A DNA stretch of 44,667 nucleotides, taken from Nitrospira sp. Its GTDB lineage: Bacteria; Nitrospirota; Nitrospiria; Nitrospirales; Nitrospiraceae. Where the stretch lies: assembly GCA_019636835.1 (NCBI GenBank), contig JAHBWU010000024.1, forward strand, positions 1-44,667. The letters run 5' to 3'. Below the pieces are notes generated by a model, which searched no databases, was not told the DNA's origin, and was given only the letters and a program-made list of their open reading frames with translations. The translations under genes and the position numbers were made by a program. Shown here piece by piece: positions 24,442 through 34,261 of the stretch (its first letter is position 1; each line of letters begins with the position of its first letter).

Positions 24442-25749
24442 TTAACGTCCTATTCCCACTTGCCCAGGCATGATCAGATTCGCCGCTTCCGCTTCGTTGA
24501 TGAGGTCGACGTATTCCTGCCGCCAATGCTTCAGCGTGCTTTGGATCGGAGCGACTGCCGCGTCGCCGAAAGCGCAGACCGTGCGGCCTGCGATGTTTTT
24601 GCACAGATCCAACAAGGTTTCAAGATCCTCCATCCGGCCACGCTTCGCCAAGATCCTGCGCAGCGTTTGTACGAGCCAAGAACTGCCTTCTCGGCAAGGG
24701 CTGCATTTCCCACAGGACTCATGGTAGAAAAATTCCATCAGCCGAAGCGCAGCCCAGACCATGCTGGTGCCTTCTTCCATCACCGTCACGCCGCCCGATC
24801 CCAACATCGATCCCGCCGCGGCAACGTGTTCAAAATCCAGTTTCACGTCGAGATGGGCCGGCGTCAGAAAAGGCGCCGAGGCTCCTCCGGGAATAAAGGC
24901 TTTCATCGGCTTGTCGGACCGCATGCCGCCGGCATGTTCGTACACCAACTCTCGGACCGTCATCCCCATCGGAACTTCATAATTGCCCGGTCGTTTGACA
25001 TGCCCGCTGACACAGAAGACTCTGGTACCGGTGCTCTTCGGCGGCGAGCCGATCCCCGCGAACCATTCGGGACCTCGGTTGATGATATGCGGAAGGTTCG
25101 CCAATGTCTCGACGTTATTGACCACCGTCGGCTTATTGTAGAGTCCATGCGTGGCTGGAAACGGCGGCTTGACGCGGGGGAGTCCTCGTTTGCCTTCGAG
25201 CGATTCCAAGAGAGCCGTTTCTTCGCCGCAGATATAGGCTCCCGCTCCCCGATGCACCCACACGTCTGCGTTGATGCCGGTGCCGAGAATGTTCTTCCCG
25301 ATATACCCGGCGACTCTCGCCTCGCCGATGGCCTGTTCCAGGATCTTTGAGCCCAGGACCATTTCCCCGCGGATATAGATGTAGGCTGTTTCCGCCCCGA
25401 TGGCGTAGCAGGCCAACACGATGCCTTCCAATACTTGATGGGGGTCCCGCTCCATGAGTTGACGATCCTTAAACGTGCCGGGTTCGCTCTCATCGGCGTT
25501 GCAGCACAGATAACGGGGACCGTGATAGTCTTTCGGCAGAAATCCCCATTTCACACCGGTCGGGAAGCCGGCGCCGCCTCGGCCTCGTAATCCGGACTTG
25601 CGGACCATCGCCGTCACATCCGGCGGGGCGGTCTTCCCGAGCGTGTTGCGCAAGGCTTGATACCCTCCGGTCTTCTCATAGTCAGCCAACGACCCGGTAT
25701 ATCCGGGTTGCACCATGTTCTTCAGAAGAATGAGCTCGTGTTGGGGCAT
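24442..25749 (-). CDS. nuoF: NADH-quinone oxidoreductase subunit F
   Basis: 435 aa. It binds NADH and FMN and starts electron flow in complex I. Visible are the glycine-rich NADH/FMN motif GLRGRGGAGFPTGVKWGF (residues ~53-70), the FMN loop GAGAYICGEETALLESLEGK, the SLBB domain, and the 4Fe-4S (N3) ligands in SCGKCSPCREGSSW with a fourth Cys in GRTVCAFGD. It begins 16 bases after the nuoE stop and is spaced 64 bases from nuoG. Confidence 0.97.
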   Translation of the reverse strand: MPQHELILLKNMVQPGYTGSLADYEKTGGYQALRNTLGKTAPPDVTAMVRKSGLRGRGGAGFPTGVKWGFLPKDYHGPRYLCCNADESEPGTFKDRQLMERDPHQVLEGIVLACYAIGAETAYIYIRGEMVLGSKILEQAIGEARVAGYIGKNILGTGINADVWVHRGAGAYICGEETALLESLEGKRGLPRVKPPFPATHGLYNKPTVVNNVETLANLPHIINRGPEWFAGIGSPPKSTGTRVFCVSGHVKRPGNYEVPMGMTVRELVYEHAGGMRSDKPMKAFIPGGASAPFLTPAHLDVKLDFEHVAAAGSMLGSGGVTVMEEGTSMVWAALRLMEFFYHESCGKCSPCREGSSWLVQTLRRILAKRGRMEDLETLLDLCKNIAGRTVCAFGDAAVAPIQSTLKHWRQEYVDLINEAEAANLIMPGQVGIGR

Positions 25750-25765
25750 CTCAATCCAACTTTCC

Positions 25766-26296
25766 TTACTTCACGTTCACCGGCTCGGGCCACATGAATG
25801 GCCCGCTCTTCAGCGGACTGATTCCTGTCGATCGCAGATCGGCCAAAATTCGGTCCAGTTTGTTCTCGGTCAGCTGCTCATAGTAGTCATCGTTGATCTG
25901 CATCATGGGGCCGGTCCCGCACGCGGCCAAACATTCCACTGCACTGAGGCTAAACAGTCCGTCTGCCGTCGATTCACCCGGGGCAATCCCCAGCTTCGCT
26001 TTGATCCATTCGATGACCGTATCCGAACCGACGAGAGCGCACATGAGAGACTTGCACACCTGAATATGAAATTTGCCCGTCGGCTTCAGGTTGAACATCG
26101 TGTAAAAGGTGATCGTCTCATAGACTTGCGGAGGCGTCAGCTTGAGAAGATGCGCGATCTCATGCATCGCCGACTCGGTCACATAGCCTTGATCGCGCTG
26201 GGCGACATAGAGGAGTGGGATCAAGGCGGAACGCTTGACCGGATAGCGGGACAGGATATCAGCGATCTCGTCTTTATATTTTTCTGAAAAGGTCAT
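25766..26296 (-). CDS. nuoE: NADH-quinone oxidoreductase subunit E
   Basis: 176 aa from the ATG at 26296. The frame extends to 26383, but that stretch is a dispersed repeat overlapping the end of nuoCD, so it is rejected. The thioredoxin-like 2Fe-2S (N1a) ligands are in VCKSLMC (C-x4-C) and CLAAC (C-x3-C), in the family context VYETITFYTMFNLKPTGKF. The N-terminal helical domain (KYKDEIADILSRYPVKRSAL) contacts NuoF. Confidence 0.96.
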   Translation of the reverse strand: MTFSEKYKDEIADILSRYPVKRSALIPLLYVAQRDQGYVTESAMHEIAHLLKLTPPQVYETITFYTMFNLKPTGKFHIQVCKSLMCALVGSDTVIEWIKAKLGIAPGESTADGLFSLSAVECLAACGTGPMMQINDDYYEQLTENKLDRILADLRSTGISPLKSGPFMWPEPVNVK

Positions 26297-26313
26297 GCTG
26301 TCTCTCTGGATCC

Positions 26314-26351
26314 ATGAGTCATTGACCAATAACAAGTGACCAGTGATGGTC
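26314..26351. repeat. dispersed GTCATTGGTCA-type repeat, copy f
   Basis: It reads ATGAGTCATTGACCAATAAC then AAGTGACCAGTGATGGT. It separates nuoCD from nuoE and is the only copy found inside the nuo operon. Confidence 0.65.
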
Positions 26352-26354
26352 CGT

Positions 26355-28106
26355 TCACCGGTCGCATTCTCCCATGACCACATCGTAGGTTCCGAAAATG
26401 GTGATGATGTCGGAAATCAAATAGCCGCGTGCCATATGATCGAACGCGCCCATGTGGATGAAGGAGGGCGAACGAATTTTCAACCGATAAGGGCGTGGAG
26501 ATCCATCACTAATGATAAAAAACCCCAATTCCCCTTTGGGTGCTTCGGTCGCGCAATAGGTTTCCCCCTTCGGCGGCTTGAACCCTTGGGTGAAGATGAT
26601 GAAATGATGAATCAAGCTTTCCATGTCACGCATCACTTGCGGCTTGGGCGGCGGAATGTATTGCGGCATATCGGCGATGATCGGCCCGGGCGGCATCTGG
26701 TCGAGGCATTGTGAGATGATCCGCGCGCTCTGGCGCATCTCCTCGACACGAATCCAATAGCGATCGTAGGTGTCGCCGTTCTTTCCGACCGGCACTTCCC
26801 AATCCACTTTATGGTAGACGCCGTAGGGTTCGAGTTTGCGCACATCATAGGACACACCGGATCCGCGCAGCGCCGGGCCGGTCATGCCGAAATTGATCGC
26901 ATCTTCCCCGGAGATGACGGCGACATGTTTCGTCCGTCCCAACCAAATCCGGTTGCCCGCGAGCAGCGAATCATACTCGTTCACTTTTTGGGGGAATGTC
27001 TCCAGGAATGCCTTAAGGCGGGCCACTAATTCGGGCGTGAAGTCGCTGTCCACCCCGCCGATCCTATAGTAATTCAAGGTCAGCCTGGCGCCGCACAGCC
27101 GTTCGAACATGTCGAGCAGAGTTTCCCGCTCACGAAACGTCCAAAAAAAGACCGTCATCGCCCCGATGTCCAGGGCTTGGGAGCCCAGCCAGAACAGATG
27201 CCCGAGGAGGCGCTGCATTTCCGCGACGATGGTGCGGATATACTCGGCTCGTTCAGGCACGGTGATATCGAGAAGTTTCTCAACGGCCCGTACATACGCA
27301 TAATTGTTGGCCATCGCGCAGACATAGTCGAGCCGGTCGGTATGGGGAATGATCTGCATGTAGGCGAGGCCCTCAGCTAGTTTCTCAACGCCCCGATGGA
27401 GGTACCCAAGATCCGGCGTCGCTTTGACGATCCGTTCTCCGTCCAGTTCGAGCACGACCCGCACCACGCCGTGTGTGCTCGGATGTTGTGGACCCATGTT
27501 CAACAACAGTTCTTCCCGCCGGTTCGCCGAGGGCCCGGTCGGCTCGGAGAGGAACAACTTCTTCTCCGCCTCGGGAACCTCGCCTTCGATGTGCTCGACC
27601 GGCGGTTCATCGAGGCGCGGGATAAAGTCGAACTGACTCCGCCACCCTCGGCCTTCCGTCGGGAAGTCCTTCCGCAGCGGATATCCTTCCGCGTAGTTTT
27701 CCGGCAAGAGGATGCGACGGAGGTCCGGGTGTCCGGAAAACCGGATCCCCATCATGTCGTAGACTTCGCGCTCTAAAAATGTCGCGCCGCGCCAGACGCT
27801 TGTGACCGAATTCAGCGAGGGATTGTCTTCGGTGACCCGCGTTTTCAGACGAATTCGTCTGCCGTGCGGGAGCGACAGCAAGAGATAGATGATTTCAAAC
27901 CGCTGTTGATCGGCCGGATAGTCGGCGGAACAGATATCGGTGATGTGGTCAAAACAAGCCTCGGGGTCGTCGTGCAAAAAACGAGCGACCTCCAGGATCC
28001 TCGACGCGGCGACATGAACGGTCACTTCCGATCGGGCCGTGTCGACATCGACGGAGAGCACCGCTTCCGGGAACTTTTTGAGCAATGTTTCAGTGAGGGA
28101 TTGCAT
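26355..28106 (-). CDS. nuoCD: NADH-quinone oxidoreductase fused subunit C/D
   Basis: 583 aa fusion. NuoC spans about residues 1-185 (LEREVYDMMGIRFSGHPDLR, RILLPENYAEGYPLRKDFP). A short linker leads to NuoD (~195-583) with LLNMGPQHPSTHGVVRVVLE, the quinone-site regions and a C-terminal DIITIFGTYDVVMGECDR. Arg238 in LGYLHRGVEKL corresponds to the arginine of mitochondrial NDUFS2 (Arg85 of the mature protein) that is dimethylated by NDUFAF7. The homologue of that methyltransferase is the first gene of this operon. The C/D fusion is shared with enterobacteria and several other phyla. Confidence 0.97.
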   Translation of the reverse strand: MQSLTETLLKKFPEAVLSVDVDTARSEVTVHVAASRILEVARFLHDDPEACFDHITDICSADYPADQQRFEIIYLLLSLPHGRRIRLKTRVTEDNPSLNSVTSVWRGATFLEREVYDMMGIRFSGHPDLRRILLPENYAEGYPLRKDFPTEGRGWRSQFDFIPRLDEPPVEHIEGEVPEAEKKLFLSEPTGPSANRREELLLNMGPQHPSTHGVVRVVLELDGERIVKATPDLGYLHRGVEKLAEGLAYMQIIPHTDRLDYVCAMANNYAYVRAVEKLLDITVPERAEYIRTIVAEMQRLLGHLFWLGSQALDIGAMTVFFWTFRERETLLDMFERLCGARLTLNYYRIGGVDSDFTPELVARLKAFLETFPQKVNEYDSLLAGNRIWLGRTKHVAVISGEDAINFGMTGPALRGSGVSYDVRKLEPYGVYHKVDWEVPVGKNGDTYDRYWIRVEEMRQSARIISQCLDQMPPGPIIADMPQYIPPPKPQVMRDMESLIHHFIIFTQGFKPPKGETYCATEAPKGELGFFIISDGSPRPYRLKIRSPSFIHMGAFDHMARGYLISDIITIFGTYDVVMGECDR

Positions 28107-28226
28107 GGTTGTTCGGTCGTTAAGCGCGGGTATCGGAAAGCCTACAGGTTTGGAGGTCTTACATGCGGAGGCTTACACGTTCAAACTGTAGAACTTTCCA
28201 CTTTTCATCATGTTACGAGTACGAGC

Positions 28227-28703
28227 TCATTTCACGAACGCCTTCTCGCGTTGAATCTTTTCCTGTAGCTTCAACAACCCGTCCAGCAAGGCCTCCGGTC
28301 TCGGCGGACATCCCGGCACATAGACATCCACCGGCACGATCTGATCCACACCCTGGACGACTGCATAGCTGTTGTAGTGATTGCCCGAGGTTGCACACGA
28401 GCCCATGCAAATCACATATCGAGGCTCAGGCATTTGGTCGTAGATCCGTCGAATGACCGGCGCCATCTTGCGCGAGACCGTTCCCGCGACAATCATGAGA
28501 TCAGATTGTCTTGGGGATGCGCGAAAGACACCGGCGCCGAAGCGGTCCAGGTCATATCGGGATGAGACGCTGGCGATCATTTCAATGGCACAGCAGGCCA
28601 GCCCGAACGTCATGGGCCACAGCGAAGACTTCCTGGCCCAGTTGACGACCGCGTCCAAATTCGTCGTCACGATATTCGCGTCGAACTGTCGCTCTAGACT
28701 CAT
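28227..28703 (-). CDS. nuoB: NADH-quinone oxidoreductase subunit B
   Basis: 158 aa from the ATG at 28703, which follows a purine-rich AAGAAGAG. An upstream in-frame start at 28787 lies inside a large inverted repeat and is rejected. The N2 cluster ligands are the tandem cysteines of [10 protein letters not shown], Cys in CMGSCATSG and Cys in [11 protein letters not shown]2 is the last cluster before quinone. The spacer to nuoCD is 120 bases with no recognised feature. Confidence 0.97.
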   Translation of the reverse strand: MSLERQFDANIVTTNLDAVVNWARKSSLWPMTFGLACCAIEMIASVSSRYDLDRFGAGVFRASPRQSDLMIVAGTVSRKMAPVIRRIYDQMPEPRYVICMGSCATSGNHYNSYAVVQGVDQIVPVDVYVPGCPPRPEALLDGLLKLQEKIQREKAFVK

Positions 28704-28734
28704 CCTCTTCTTACCTTCCTCCAGCGAGAATGGT

Positions 28735-28840
28735 GAGCGGGTGGCGTCGGCACCAAGACCCATTCGCCCGCAGCGAAAGGGACCCACTGGGGGATGGGTG
28801 GAGCGAGGACGAATGGGTCGGCCGACGACAGGACCCGCTC
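28735..28840. repeat. large inverted repeat between nuoA and nuoB
   Basis: Three collinear arm pairs match: GAGCGGGT (28735-28742) with ACCCGCTC (28833-28840), GTCGGC (28746-28751) with GCCGAC (28821-28826), and GACCCATTCG (28757-28766) with CGAATGGGTC (28810-28819). Together they form a stem of 24 paired bases with small internal loops around a 43-base GC-rich apex. The right arm overlaps the nuoA stop codon. In the transcript this would be a very stable hairpin. Confidence 0.8.
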
Positions 28841-29210
28841 AGTCCCATTCGAGCGCTCCTTTTTTCCATGCGTACCAGAACCCGACCACGAGGATGGCGA
28901 TGAACAGGATCATCTCTATTAATCCAACCAGCCCAAGACTGGTGAATGCAACCGCCCATGGGTAGAGAAAGACCACTTCGATGTCGAAAATCACGAACAA
29001 CATCGCGATGATGTAATACCGCATCGGAAACTGTACGCGCGCGTCCTGAAAGAGCGGGCTGCCGCTTTCATATGGGGCTAATTTTGCCCGATAGGGTTGA
29101 TTGGGACGGACGAACTTTCCAAGCAAGAGAGTCAATGTACCGAGCGCAATCCCCACCCCGATAAAGATGAGGATTGGGATATAGTTTCCCGGAACGGCTG
29201 TGTCGCCCAT
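28839..29210 (-). CDS. nuoA: NADH-quinone oxidoreductase subunit A
   Basis: 123 aa, three transmembrane helices. The conserved loop [20 protein letters not shown] (residues ~45-64) and the membrane acidic motif [16 protein letters not shown] are intact. NuoA borders the quinone chamber with NuoH and NuoJ. It is the first structural complex I gene, 53 bases after midA, and its stop lies in the large inverted repeat. Confidence 0.97.
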   Translation of the reverse strand: MGDTAVPGNYIPILIFIGVGIALGTLTLLLGKFVRPNQPYRAKLAPYESGSPLFQDARVQFPMRYYIIAMLFVIFDIEVVFLYPWAVAFTSLGLVGLIEMILFIAILVVGFWYAWKKGALEWD

Positions 29211-29263
29211 ACAGACCTCAGAACACCTTGCCGAACGTCGATGCTGCCGTCATGCGAAATTCC

Positions 29264-30439
29264 TCACGCGGCTGATTGCGTTGTGAGTGCCGAACCAAAG
29301 AACGGTTTGTACTGCAAGCCGTCGAGGTCAGGCTGCTGGATTCCCTTGTGTTGGATGAGGACCTTGAACGTCGTGCCCATGCCGTTCGGTTTCAGCAGAT
29401 GAATCGCCGCTTTGAACTGCGGACTGTCCTGTTCCAACTCCGCTATCATCTGTTCAATGCCGAGTCCCATGAGAAAACTCATCTGGTTCGTGAAGCCCGT
29501 CGTCTGGAGTGTGTGGCTTTCACCGGCCGCCGCCAAGCTCGAAAAATCGACATGGGCGGTCATGTCCTGCTCGCCCACGCGCAGGAACGGTTCTTCGTTT
29601 ATGGATTGTCGGAAGTAACAAAGAAAGGTGCCGTGTTTTCGGTCGGACCGATAGAGGTCCTGTGCCGTGTGGCCATAATCGATGGTGAGCACGAATCCAC
29701 GATTCAGATGCTGTGCGACTTGCTTCATCCATTCCGATGCTCGGAGGTTGATCTCGGTTCGATAGCCTTCCGGCCAATCGGCGCTCACCGGGCGAAGACG
29801 ATGCGCCAGCGTGTCCGACGACAACGGCATCAGACATTCAACGAACCTCCCGTCTCGACAGTCCACCCAGAGTTCCTCGATTCCATTTGCCGTGACCTGA
29901 ACGCGGTGGACCGGAAACGAGTCCACGAGTTCATTGCTGAAGAACAAACCGGTCAGACTGTGAGGGTCCACATTCGCAAGATCGTCCACCCATGTCAGTA
30001 GGCCTGCTCGGTCCAGCCAAGTGGCCAGGTTCTTGCGCTGCAATTCGCGCATGGCTGGACTTCGATCTACCAGGACATACCGAAGATGCTGAAAAAATGA
30101 ACGATAGCGATGCGCGCATGTCGTCAGGATGTGCTTCGCGAGCAAGCCTTTGCCGGGCCCCATTTCAACGATGGTAAAGGAATGGGGTTGGCCGAGTAAT
30201 CGGTACATCTGCTCGGCTTGTTTAGCCAGGGCTTGCCCAAGGATAGGATGGACATCCGAACTCGTGTAAAAATCACCTCGCCAGCCGATCCGTTCTTGCG
30301 GTGATTCAGGGCTACGCATGTAATAGCCGAATTGCGGGTGATAGAGGGCCAATTCCATGAAACGAACAAACGGAATCGGGCCGGAATCGGCGATCTCAGA
30401 GGCAATGGCAGCAACGAGTTCCGGATGCCCTGTGCTCAC
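29264..30439 (-). CDS. midA: MidA/NDUFAF7-family SAM-dependent methyltransferase
   Basis: 391 aa from a GTG at 30439 preceded by GGAG; the frame also allows a TTG at 30463. The SAM-binding motif I is TIVEMGPGKGLLAKHIL. Other family signatures are FVRFMELALYHPQFGYYM, WRGDFYTSSDVHPILGQALA, LFFSNELVDSFPVHRV and FVLTIDYGHTAQDLYRSDR. In mitochondria this family (NDUFAF7/MidA) dimethylates an arginine of the NuoD homologue and is required for complex I assembly. Here it directly precedes nuoA on the same strand, so a matching role for the nuo operon is likely. The bacterial function is mostly untested. Confidence 0.9.
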   Translation of the reverse strand: MSTGHPELVAAIASEIADSGPIPFVRFMELALYHPQFGYYMRSPESPQERIGWRGDFYTSSDVHPILGQALAKQAEQMYRLLGQPHSFTIVEMGPGKGLLAKHILTTCAHRYRSFFQHLRYVLVDRSPAMRELQRKNLATWLDRAGLLTWVDDLANVDPHSLTGLFFSNELVDSFPVHRVQVTANGIEELWVDCRDGRFVECLMPLSSDTLAHRLRPVSADWPEGYRTEINLRASEWMKQVAQHLNRGFVLTIDYGHTAQDLYRSDRKHGTFLCYFRQSINEEPFLRVGEQDMTAHVDFSSLAAAGESHTLQTTGFTNQMSFLMGLGIEQMIAELEQDSPQFKAAIHLLKPNGMGTTFKVLIQHKGIQQPDLDGLQYKPFFGSALTTQSAA

Positions 30440-30982
30440 GGAAAGCTCCAATTCACCATCCAAAGTCGGAAAAAAGCGACACCCCTACCCTATGGGCAGC
30501 GCCTGCCCATCGCTGGGTATCAAAGGGGAAGTAGAGTAGCCTTCGGAAGAGCGTTAAGTCAAGGCGAGATCAGGAGGAAATAGAGCCGGAATCATCGTGC
30601 CTGCCTCTCCCTCTCAGCAATTCGACCATTCTCGTCTTACGCACAGTTGGGAGCTACACATCGCAGTCCTTCTTCCTCTCTATTCCCTTTGCTTGGTAAT
30701 CGAGTGGGATCTTCGGCGTCGGCGGAAACTGACTTTCTGAATCCTTCTTGGCTTTACCTTACTTTCTTTTTCTAGACGCGGGTGTGGGAGTTGGAGCTTC
30801 AGTGCTAGGCATGCGCCCATACTCTATGACTATGGGGTAAATGGCCGGGCACGCCGGCATTGCGACGCCTCGACGCAGCATCATAGGCGTGCTTGGAAAA
30901 GTCGAAGCGGTTTAGTAGCAGTGGGTGCAGATCACGTCATGCCGGAACTGAAGGTCCATTCCCACACCCGATCCTTCCCCTC
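30440..30982. other. intergenic region between midA and secA
   Basis: About 540 bases without a convincing gene. A short hairpin, ATGGGCAG / CTGCCCAT at 30492-30510, lies 50-70 bases upstream of midA and may be part of the nuo leader. On the minus strand near 30660-30810 a frame reads MPSTEAPTPTPASRKRK, then a stop, then a further ~30 sense codons ending at a second stop. This could be a decayed small gene but has no match I know, so I do not call it. The nuo operon promoter is presumably here; I could not place it reliably. Confidence 0.5.
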
Positions 30983-33703
30983 TCACGCCCCGTGGCACTT
31001 CTTGTATTTCTTTCCGCTGCCGCAGGGGCAGGGATCATTGCGGCCGACCTTGTTGTCGGCACGATGGGCCGGAGCCGGCGCAGCCACCGGCTCGTCACCA
31101 CGATTCAAGGTGAGCTTGGGCTGTGGACGTGAGATGACCGGTTGCGATGGAGGCGCCGGTTGTTCTCCTTCGTGGCGGACTGCTTGCACATGGAACAGCC
31201 GATCAAGCGTATCGGATTTGATCCGTTCCATCATGCCGGCGAAGAGGTCAAACCCCTCACGTTTATACTCAATCAACGGATCTTTCTGTCCGTAGCCGCG
31301 GAGACCGATGCCGTCGCGCAGGTGGTCCATCCCAAGCAAGTGATCCTTCCAATGATGATCGATCACCTGGAGCATGAAGGTCTTCTCAAGAAAGCGTAGG
31401 AGGTCCGTCCCCAGTTCTTGTTCCTTTTTGGCATAGGCATCCCGCACGTGGGCTCGAAGGTCTTCCAGCAACGCGTCGCGTCCAACGTCGCGCAGCGAGT
31501 CTCCCCCGTCCTGCTTGCCCTGGGTGGCATCCAAGCCGAACTGACTCTGCATGACCTCAGTTAAACCTTTGACGTCCCATTCTTCCGGGTATTGATCGGG
31601 GGGACAATACACATTGAGGGAGGAGTCCACGGAACCGTCCATCATGTCGTGAAGGTCGTTGGTGAGGTTGTCTCCGTTCAGCACGGCCCGACGGTGTCGA
31701 TAGATCACTTCGCGCTGCTTGTTCATGACGTCGTCGTATTCGAGCAGTTGTTTGCGGATTTCGAAGTTATGCGCCTCGACTTTCTTTTGCGCGTTCGCGA
31801 TCGCGCGAGTCACCATCCCGTGTTCGATGGGGACGCCTTCCTCCATGCCCAGCTTGAGCATCAGCTGTGACACGCGTTCCGAAGCGAAGATCCGCATCAG
31901 GTCGTCTTCCAACGACAGGTAGAATCTCGACGTTCCTGGATCGCCCTGGCGGCCGGCCCGGCCTCGAAGCTGGTTGTCGATGCGGCGGCTTTCGTGCCGC
32001 TCCGTGCCGAGGATATGAAGTCCGCCGAGAGCGACGACCTCTTGCTTGTCCTTGTCGCAATCGGATCGAATGCCTTCATAGATTTCGAGCTTGCGGTCTT
32101 CCGGGAGGTTCTCTTCCCGATAGAGCACCTGTTTGTACATGAAGTCGGGGTTGCCGCCTAATAGAATATCGGTTCCGCGTCCCGCCATGTTCGTGGCGAT
32201 CGTGACCGCGCCCTTGCGTCCGGCTTGCGCGACGATTTCGGCTTCACGTTCGTGCTGCTTGGCGTTGAGGACATTGTGCTTCACGCCGTTGCGATTCAAC
32301 AGCCCGGCGAGTTTCTCCGACTTTTCGATCGAAATGGTTCCGACCAGCACCGGTTGGCCACGCTCGTGGCATTCTTTAATGTCCTCGACGATCGCCGCGA
32401 ACTTTTCTTTCTCCGTCCGATACACGACATCGGCATAATCCAGCCGAATCATTTGACGATTGGTCGGCACGACGTTGACGTCGAGGTTATAGATCTTGGC
32501 GAATTCGGCTGCTTCCGTGTCCGCGGTACCGGTCATGCCGCTGAGTTTCTTGTACATGCGGAAATAGTTTTGAAAGGTCACCGACGCAAGCGTCTGATTT
32601 TCGTTGGCGATCTTCACGCCCTCTTTGGCCTCGACGGCTTGATGGAGCCCGTCGCTCCACCGCCGGCCAGGCATTAAGCGGCCGGTAAATTCGTCCACGA
32701 TGATGACTTCGCCGTCCTTCACGACGTAGTCCACGTCTCGTTTATAGAGTGTGTAGGCTTGCAAGGCTTTCACGACGTGATGGACCAGGTCCATGTGGGC
32801 CGGATCGTACAAATTGTCGACACCGAGCAGTTTTTCAACGCGCGCGTTGCCGTCTTCGGTGAGGGCGGCGGTCTTGGTCTTTTCTTCGATGGTGTAGTCT
32901 TCAGCTTTGAGTTGCGGAATGATCGCGTTGATTCGGTAATAGAGGTCTGTGGTCTGGTCCGTGGGGCCCGAGATGATCAACGGCGTCCGCGCTTCATCGA
33001 TCAAAATGCTGTCCACTTCGTCAACGATGGCGAAGTTCAATTCGCGCTGCACACATTGATTCAAATCGGTGACGACGAGGTTGTCACGGAGATAGTCGAA
33101 CCCATATTCGTTGTTCGTGCCGTACGTAATGTCGGCTCGATACGCCTCAGGTCTTGTGCAGGGACGAAGGTGTTGCAGTCGTTTATCGGACGCATCGTAG
33201 GTTGGGTCATAGATGAACGACGCGTCATGTTGAATGATTCCCGTGGACAGGCCCAACGCATGGTAGAGCTGGCTCATCCATTGGGCGTCACGCTTGGCGA
33301 GATAATCGTTGACGGTGACGAGATGGACTCCCTTGCCTTCGAGCGCATTCAGGTAGATCGGGAGCGTCGCCACCAAGGTCTTCCCTTCGCCGGTTTTCAT
33401 TTCGGCGATGCGGCCACGGTGGAGAATCATGCCGCCGATCAGTTGCACGTCGAAATGCCGCATGTTGAGCTTGCGGCGCGACACTTCCCGGCACACGGCA
33501 AACGCTTCGGGCAAGATGTCGTCTAGTGTCTGACCTGCTTCAAGCCGCTTCTTGAAATCTTGAGTTTTGTCGACAAGGGCTTGATCGGAGAGTGGTGTGA
33601 GTCCAGCCTCCAAGCCGTTGATCTGCTCCACGATCGGTCGCAGGGTCTTGATTTCACGGTCGTTTTTACTGCCGAAGATCAGATTGAGTACTTGCGTGAC
33701 CAT
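30983..33703 (-). CDS. secA: preprotein translocase ATPase SecA
   Basis: 906 aa, full length. It drives export of unfolded proteins through SecYEG. The Walker A box is [15 protein letters not shown], the DEAD-type box is [20 protein letters not shown], helicase motifs include [16 protein letters not shown] and [20 protein letters not shown], and the C-terminal zinc-binding tail is [17 protein letters not shown]. It stands alone, downstream of the accessory cluster's divergent promoter region. It is convergent with nothing in the window and is the only Sec component seen. Confidence 0.98.
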   Translation of the reverse strand: MVTQVLNLIFGSKNDREIKTLRPIVEQINGLEAGLTPLSDQALVDKTQDFKKRLEAGQTLDDILPEAFAVCREVSRRKLNMRHFDVQLIGGMILHRGRIAEMKTGEGKTLVATLPIYLNALEGKGVHLVTVNDYLAKRDAQWMSQLYHALGLSTGIIQHDASFIYDPTYDASDKRLQHLRPCTRPEAYRADITYGTNNEYGFDYLRDNLVVTDLNQCVQRELNFAIVDEVDSILIDEARTPLIISGPTDQTTDLYYRINAIIPQLKAEDYTIEEKTKTAALTEDGNARVEKLLGVDNLYDPAHMDLVHHVVKALQAYTLYKRDVDYVVKDGEVIIVDEFTGRLMPGRRWSDGLHQAVEAKEGVKIANENQTLASVTFQNYFRMYKKLSGMTGTADTEAAEFAKIYNLDVNVVPTNRQMIRLDYADVVYRTEKEKFAAIVEDIKECHERGQPVLVGTISIEKSEKLAGLLNRNGVKHNVLNAKQHEREAEIVAQAGRKGAVTIATNMAGRGTDILLGGNPDFMYKQVLYREENLPEDRKLEIYEGIRSDCDKDKQEVVALGGLHILGTERHESRRIDNQLRGRAGRQGDPGTSRFYLSLEDDLMRIFASERVSQLMLKLGMEEGVPIEHGMVTRAIANAQKKVEAHNFEIRKQLLEYDDVMNKQREVIYRHRRAVLNGDNLTNDLHDMMDGSVDSSLNVYCPPDQYPEEWDVKGLTEVMQSQFGLDATQGKQDGGDSLRDVGRDALLEDLRAHVRDAYAKKEQELGTDLLRFLEKTFMLQVIDHHWKDHLLGMDHLRDGIGLRGYGQKDPLIEYKREGFDLFAGMMERIKSDTLDRLFHVQAVRHEGEQPAPPSQPVISRPQPKLTLNRGDEPVAAPAPAHRADNKVGRNDPCPCGSGKKYKKCHGA

Positions 33704-33855
33704 ATAGACATGTACATGTTGTGTCGATGACGATGCTGTTTAATAAAATAGATCGTGCAGTATACAGCATCTCTTCGATGAATCCTACTCGATCCTTCAA
33801 CGACCTCGGGGCGTCTTGACAGACGTTGTCTTGGCCACCTACTATTCACCCTCTG

Positions 33856-33882
33856 TTGCATCTGTAGCATCGGGTGCATTAG
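33856..33882 (+). promoter_or_regulatory. tandem GCATC-type 9-mers upstream of P1
   Basis: Three adjacent 9-base units, GCATCTGTA, GCATCGGGT and GCATTAGAC, start about 60 bases before the P1 gene in the secA/P1 divergent spacer. The stretch TGTAGCATCGG recurs at 40484-40494 upstream of the second tlpA-like gene. I infer a shared regulator-binding site; the regulator is unknown. Confidence 0.35.
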
Positions 33883-33919
33883 ACTGACTGTGCTACAGTT
33901 ATTGTGAGCAGGACCTCCG

Positions 33920-34225
33920 ATGGATAACACTTTCCGCAAGTTCCTTTCCATTTCACTTGTACTCTGTATCCTTGCTGTCAGCGGAATCGCGCAGGCACAA
34001 TCCGCGGAACATGCCGGACACCACGCTCAACATCAAGCAGCGACACACGGGACAGTACTCTGCTCCTGGATGTGTGCTGCCGGAACGGTTCTAGACAGTG
34101 ATGTCGTTTTGATTCGTGCCGAACGTAGCCCCGTAGCTTTTCTTCCGATCCCTCATTCGATCGAGATTAGTTCTGAGCCATCTTCCATCTCTTCTAGCCG
34201 CGCCCCTCCATTGTTCCCATCATAA
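33920..34225 (+). CDS. small secreted His-rich CxWxC protein (P1)
   Basis: 101 aa. A signal peptide (residues 1-26, cleavage near AQA-QS) precedes a His-rich stretch with H31, H34, H35, H38 and H43, then LCSWMC (C48, C52), a variable hydrophobic part, and SRAPPL near the C-terminus (RAPP at 94-97). Three more proteins in this block share the same plan. The His cluster plus two Cys suggests binding of a soft metal such as copper in the periplasm. The Arg-Ala-Pro-Pro end recalls small DUF2946/CopL-like proteins found near copper receptors, a comparison from memory. It is the first gene of the plus-strand cluster, with AGGA before the ATG. Confidence 0.75.
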   Translation: MDNTFRKFLSISLVLCILAVSGIAQAQSAEHAGHHAQHQAATHGTVLCSWMCAAGTVLDSDVVLIRAERSPVAFLPIPHSIEISSEPSSISSSRAPPLFPS

Positions 34226-34261
34226 TAATCACCGTATTGCTTGTTTTGTGATTATGTATTT

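Noticed and set aside
28704..28787. Upstream start giving a 186-aa NuoB
   Set aside because: The added residues come from the large inverted repeat between nuoA and nuoB; NuoB normally starts shortly before the [12 protein letters not shown] segment.
30660..30820. Small minus-strand gene starting MPSTEAPTPTP
   Set aside because: A stop codon interrupts the frame after 17 codons, no ribosome-binding site is clear, and no family is recognised; noted only as a possible remnant.
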